Below, in pieces: positions 5,805 to 9,047 of a DNA stretch of 9,047 nt. Source of the stretch: an uncultured Bacilli bacterium (GTDB taxonomy: Bacteria > Bacillota_I > Bacilli_A > RF39 > UBA660); the NCBI GenBank assembly GCA_910583945.1, contig CAJTYF010000054.1, forward strand, positions 1 through 9,047, given 5' to 3'. The notes under the pieces were generated by a model. The model did no database searches, was not told the origin of the DNA, and worked only from the letters and a program-made list of their open reading frames with translations. Within the stretch, counting starts at the first letter, position 1. Every line of letters begins with the position of its first letter. A program made the translations under genes and the position numbers.

Positions 5805-8078
5805 ATGGGGAGTTTAATCTATTTTGAATTAACAAAAATATGGAATAAAAAAAGTTTTATTTTTATAACTTGTTTATTGTTAATTATAAATATATTTTTC
5901 CTTTGGTACACAAATTTAGAAAATGAAAAAAAACCATCACTTTCTTCTTATAAAATGTTTCAATCTGAAATATTAAATATGAATGAAAGTGAAAAAGAAG
6001 AATATGTAAAAAAATTAAAAAAAGATGTTGATGGTATTTATTTTGTAATAGATATATTAAATATGCAGAAAAATGAAATCGGAAGTTCTTTTGTTGAACA
6101 GGAATTGAATGAGAATCCAGGAGTTTTTGAAACCTATTATGAAATATATAAATCAGGAAATTATTTACATTTCACATCATCATTAGAGCAAGAACAAATT
6201 TTTATTAATGAAATATATAATGAACAAGTCAAAGTAGCAGGATATGATGATTATTTAGAAGGTATAAAAAAAGACAAAGGTAAATTAGAGGGTATTTCTA
6301 TATTTAATAATCAAGATGAAAGTAATTTTTCTACTCGTAATATAAAGAAAAGTGCAAAAGATTATTCAGAGTTAAATTCTAGTAATGTTAAATTTATACC
6401 ATCAAAAACAATCGTATCGACTATTGAAAATATAGGAACAGACATACTTTTGATTTTAATTACATTTTTATTTATTGGAAATTTAATAACTGAAGAAAAA
6501 GAAAAGAAGTTATTTTATGTTACTCGTAGTACAAAGTATGGAGTAGTACATAGTATTTTTGCCAAAATTATAGCCTTGTTTATTCATTGTATCATATTTA
6601 GCATTTTGCTTTTTGGGATAAATTATTTGTTTTTTGGAATATTTGGTGGATTTCATGATTTAGGAATAAAATTGCAATCTTTAGCACCATATATGGAAAG
6701 CAATTTTAATGGAAGCATATTAGACTATCTTATTATTTCTATACTAACAAAAGGAATCATTGTATTTGGAATCGGGACTATTATTACAGCCATTTGCATT
6801 ATCTCTGATAGTATGATACTTCCATATATGTTAGGTATATCATTTTTAGGTATAAGTTGGTTATTTTATAAAATTATACCAGCAGTATCAAATCTTAATA
6901 TAATAAAGCACTTAAATATATTTGGTATTTTAAAAACAGAAAATTTATATGGCTCATATTTAAACTTTAATTTTTTTGAATATCCAATTTCAAGAATAAC
7001 TTTTTCTTGGATTATGATAGTAGGGTTACTTATACTGGGAATTTTCTTGTGTGTTAAGTTCTTTTTAAAAGGTAAAAGTTTAGAATTAAAAAGATCTACT
7101 AAAAACTTTATATTGAAATTTAAACCGCATACTTCTTTATTTAAACACGAACTTTATAAAATTTTAATAACTAATAAAGGAATTATAATTATTTTGATAT
7201 TTAGTCTGTTAATCTGTTATAACGAATTACAAAGAAGATATAGTCCTTCACTTCAAGAGCAATATTATCAAAATATTATGTTGAAATTAGAGGGAAAACC
7301 AACTGAAGAAAAAACAGAACTTATTAAAGCAGAAAAATCAAGATTTGATGAAGCCTTTTCAAAAATATCAGAAATTGATGAACAAATTGCAAGAGGTGAG
7401 ATAAATGATACAACTGGAGAAGCAATGAAAGTAAAATGGTATAGTATCACGGCTTTTTATCCTACCTTTGAGAAAGTATTAGAACAAGATAAGTATGTAA
7501 AAGAAAATGATGGAAATTATATTTATGATACTGGATACTTATATTTATTTGGAGTAATGGATGATGGCATACTTAATGACTTTATTCTTCTCACTTTAAG
7601 TATTATATTTATGTTTTGTAACGTTATGGCGATTGAGTATCAAAATCAGGCAATAAATATACTAAAAGCGACAAAAAAAGGAAAAAAAGCAATTATTAAA
7701 ACGAAAGTCAAGGCAACCATGATTATTGTTTTATTACTTTGCATTTTACCATTTGTTTGTAGATTTATTAGTGTTTCTAGCTCATTCCCAATAAATGGCT
7801 TTTTGCTATCAGCAAAAGATATATCTATTTATCATAATTTGCCATCTGGAATACTGGTGATAGGTTTAATTTTATTAAAAATCTTTATCCAAGTTTTCTC
7901 TGGAATAATTATGGCAACGCTTATTTTAACTATTTCTGCTTGGAAAAAAAATAATGTTCAAACTATATTTTTGGGGCTTTTGATACTTTGTGTGCCTTTA
8001 GTATTAGTTTTATTGGGTTTCGAGTATATGAGATTATTTTCGTTATATCCTTTATATTCATATACATTTGGAAACTAA
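5805..8078 (+). CDS. Double-length ABC-2 type permease
   Basis: Membrane subunit partnering the ATPase. The 757 residues read as two homologous halves. Half 1 has a first helix (about 18-36), a large hydrophilic extracytoplasmic loop (37-210), then five helices (about 213-229, 252-280, 308-334, 337-358, 398-420). Half 2 repeats this with FKHELYKIL before its first helix (about 457-472), a loop (473-588) and four further helices (about 591-610, 635-655, 680-712, 717-740). Cytoplasmic segments EEKEKKLFYVTRSTKYG (half 1) and EYQNQAINILKATKKGKK (half 2) occupy equivalent positions, which supports an internal duplication. Half 2 lacks a counterpart of the sixth helix and the protein ends shortly after SLYPLYSYTF. 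GGAGATG (5791-5797) is the ribosome binding site and only 2 bp separate it from the ATPase gene. An exporter or resistance role is inferred from context. Confidence 0.88.
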   Translation: MGSLIYFELTKIWNKKSFIFITCLLLIINIFFLWYTNLENEKKPSLSSYKMFQSEILNMNESEKEEYVKKLKKDVDGIYFVIDILNMQKNEIGSSFVEQELNENPGVFETYYEIYKSGNYLHFTSSLEQEQIFINEIYNEQVKVAGYDDYLEGIKKDKGKLEGISIFNNQDESNFSTRNIKKSAKDYSELNSSNVKFIPSKTIVSTIENIGTDILLILITFLFIGNLITEEKEKKLFYVTRSTKYGVVHSIFAKIIALFIHCIIFSILLFGINYLFFGIFGGFHDLGIKLQSLAPYMESNFNGSILDYLIISILTKGIIVFGIGTIITAICIISDSMILPYMLGISFLGISWLFYKIIPAVSNLNIIKHLNIFGILKTENLYGSYLNFNFFEYPISRITFSWIMIVGLLILGIFLCVKFFLKGKSLELKRSTKNFILKFKPHTSLFKHELYKILITNKGIIIILIFSLLICYNELQRRYSPSLQEQYYQNIMLKLEGKPTEEKTELIKAEKSRFDEAFSKISEIDEQIARGEINDTTGEAMKVKWYSITAFYPTFEKVLEQDKYVKENDGNYIYDTGYLYLFGVMDDGILNDFILLTLSIIFMFCNVMAIEYQNQAINILKATKKGKKAIIKTKVKATMIIVLLLCILPFVCRFISVSSSFPINGFLLSAKDISIYHNLPSGILVIGLILLKIFIQVFSGIIMATLILTISAWKKNNVQTIFLGLLILCVPLVLVLLGFEYMRLFSLYPLYSYTFGN

Positions 8079-8127
8079 ATATAAGTTTTAGATTTAACTC
8101 ATTTTAATAAAAAAAGAAGGGCATTTT

Positions 8128-8181
8128 ATGAGATATTTGTCTGAAATAATTAGGAAAGTAGGATATTATCAAACGGGATAA
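8128..8181 (+). CDS. 17-codon ORF coupled to the broken regulator
   Basis: Starts at ATG with a good Shine-Dalgarno, AGAAGGG (8115-8121), six bases upstream, and encodes MRYLSEIIRKVGYYQTG. Its stop overlaps the start of the next reading frame as TAATG (8179-8183). It may be a genuine small peptide, a translation-coupling leader for a regulator with a poor own ribosome binding site, or the fused N-terminal stub of a lost gene. The last is attractive because the following regulator is decayed. I recognise no family. Confidence 0.3.
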   Translation: MRYLSEIIRKVGYYQTG

Positions 8182-8659
8182 TGATTAAATTACTTGTACT
8201 AGAAGATGATCCAGAAGTAAGATATGGAATCTACGATTATTTAAAACAAAATTATGAAGCATTTGTTACCAATGATGAAAAAGAAGTTTTTAGAATTTTG
8301 AATTAGACGAAGACTTAATTATTTTTGATTACTCGATAATTAGTATAAATTTAAAACAATTTGTTGCGGCATTAAAGACAAGCAACGATAAAATACTTAC
8401 AATGATATTGTCAGACCAACTGGAAGATAGTGATAAAAAATGCCTATTCCAAAGTGATATTGATGACTATATGAATAAGATATTTGTAAAAGAAGAATTG
8501 ATAGAACTTATATGTGATAACGACTATTATATAAACGAAAATACGATTAGAACTTATATAAACGATTTAAGAAGAAAGTTAGATACAATAGATGAACTTG
8601 AAATCGTTACAGTAAGGGGAATAGGTTATAAAAGAGTTATAAAAAAAGTAGTAATTTGA
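8181..8659 (+). pseudogene. Broken OmpR-family response regulator (frameshift plus internal deletion)
   Basis: The first part (8181-8306) encodes the N-terminus of a receiver domain, MIKLLVLEDDPEVRYGIYDYL, and stops at TAG 8304-8306. The receiver continues in another frame from about 8294: LDEDLIIFDYS carries the phosphoacceptor aspartate, MILS the conserved serine position, and DDYMNKIF replaces the usual TKPF. Restoring one T in the T run near 8297-8299 would rejoin the frames. Directly after FVKEELIELI the sequence is already in the second half of a winged helix (NENTIRTYINDLRRKL, then VRGIGYKR). The N-terminal part of the DNA-binding domain, roughly 60 residues by comparison with normal regulators, is missing. 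The longest intact piece starts at ATG 8402, but that is only a fragment. No kinase gene follows. The gene ends in the terminator hairpin. A sequencing error could explain the frameshift but not the missing segment. Confidence 0.85.
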
Positions 8660-8680
8660 TGTTACTACTTTTGCTTTTTT
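8644..8680 (+). terminator. Bidirectional hairpin terminator between convergent genes
   Basis: A perfect 11-bp stem, AAAAGTAGTAA (8644-8654) with TTACTACTTTT (8662-8672), has a 7-base loop and is followed on the + strand by GCTTTTTT. On the - strand the stem itself ends in a T run. The stop codon of the broken response regulator (8657-8659) falls in the loop. The stop of the - strand XRE fragment (8665-8667) falls in the stem. Confidence 0.8.
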
Positions 8681-8835
8681 ATATATTTTTGTTCACTTCT
8701 CCCAACAAGCCAGTCTATTGAATAGTCATAAATTTGGGCTAACTGTTTAAGCATAAGGGTTTGAATCATATTTTTTGATTTTGGATTTTTATATTCAGAA
8801 TATGTACTTTTGTGAATACCTAATTCAAATTTGAT
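8665..8835 (-). pseudogene. 5'-truncated XRE/Cro-CI-type HTH regulator
   Basis: The - strand encodes LGIHKSTYSEYKNPKS, then a helix LMLKQLAQIYDYSIDWLVGR and a lysine-rich tail, ending at TAG (8665-8667). This matches the recognition helix and the last helices of a Cro/CI (HTH_3) domain, where the usual ending is a helix followed by (V/I)D(Y/W)LxGR. The first helix and most of the second are absent: upstream of about 8836 the similarity stops, and a TGA at 8854-8856 closes the frame. No start codon or ribosome binding site is visible, so I treat it as a remnant. A frameshift near 8840 is a less likely alternative, since I found no helix-1 sequence in the other frames nearby. It converges on the broken response regulator across the terminator. 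Confidence 0.75.
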
Positions 8836-9047
8836 ATGTATATTATGACATAGTCAGTTATACCCAAATATGTAAAGGTCAACTATTCATAATATACAAA
8901 CAACGCATCTAGAAAGTATATGTGTGCTTAAAAAGAACGAAGGTATGTTGAGAGAGTAGTCAACACATTCTGATTGTTCCCGCTTTATAATTAAAGTTGT
9001 GTTAAACATTAAGACTGATTGATATATTCAACATAAGCAACGTTCAA
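8836..9047. other. Intergenic or remnant stretch with no supportable gene
   Basis: I see no convincing coding region in either direction. There is a small 6-bp stem with an 8-base loop (TGTTGA at 8946-8951, TCAACA at 8960-8965). A - strand frame is open for 12 codons from the window edge to a TAA at 9009-9011 and could be the tail of a gene outside the window, but it is too short to call. Part of 8941-9000 is somewhat richer in G+C than neighbouring genes. No insertion-sequence ends or att-like repeats were recognised. Confidence 0.4.

Noticed and set aside
7268..7450. 60-codon reading frame on the - strand inside the permease gene
   Set aside because: Opposite the coding permease loop, serine-rich through antisense codon bias, no supporting signal.
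8290..8306. Programmed -1 frameshifting in the second response regulator
   Set aside because: The zero-frame codons ATT TTG do not form an X XXY YYZ slippery heptamer, and the downstream product is itself missing half a DNA-binding domain, so decay is the simpler reading.
8941..9000. Four-codon ATG frame after GAAGG with a small hairpin, like an attenuator leader
   Set aside because: The stem is only 6 bp, no terminator or downstream resistance gene is visible, and the peptide has no stalling motif.
9009..9047. - strand open frame of 12 codons running to the window edge
   Set aside because: It could be the tail of a gene outside the window, but it is too short to distinguish from chance in AT-rich DNA.

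Overview
This is a very AT-rich window with standard stop codons (TGA is used as stop), purine-rich Shine-Dalgarno sites, short intergenic gaps and a lipobox lipoprotein. These traits point to a low-GC Gram-positive bacterium (Firmicutes in the broad sense, clostridial or a relative). I cannot name the species from the sequence.

Nearly all intact genes lie on the + strand and read as one envelope-response locus. Positions 1-1937 hold an OmpR/PhoB-type response regulator, cut at its 5' end by the window edge, and its membrane histidine kinase. The regulator resembles the NisR/SpaR group that goes with lantibiotic systems. Positions 2006-3720 hold two secreted or membrane-anchored peptidoglycan enzymes: a NodB-type polysaccharide deacetylase and a T7-lysozyme-like N-acetylmuramoyl-L-alanine amidase. 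Positions 3759-8078 hold a putative lipoprotein of unknown function, an ABC ATPase and a double-length ABC-2 type permease. These three are tightly spaced and probably translationally coupled.

The most notable structure is a 71-bp element lying directly in front of both cell-wall enzyme genes (1930-2000 and 2945-3015). It aligns without gaps at 61 of 71 positions. Each copy carries two TTTGAC half-sites exactly 11 bp apart, a layout typical of OmpR/PhoB-family tandem sites, plus a promoter-like segment. Each also has an inverted repeat ending in the Shine-Dalgarno sequence, whose arm substitutions between copies all preserve base pairing. The similarity continues into the first ~46 residues of the two proteins (17 identical, ungapped), although their catalytic domains are unrelated. 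The simplest reading is that a control region plus membrane leader was duplicated and joined to two different wall-modifying domains, both controlled by the adjacent two-component system. I infer a circuit in which an envelope signal or antimicrobial peptide activates peptidoglycan remodelling, with the lipoprotein/ABC exporter as a resistance or sensing arm.

The right end (8079-9047) is decaying. It has a 17-codon ORF coupled by TAATG to a second, broken response regulator (one frameshift and an apparent internal deletion fusing receiver to winged helix). Next comes a hairpin terminator shared with a convergent, 5'-truncated XRE-type regulator on the - strand. About 200 bp follow in which I see no supportable gene.
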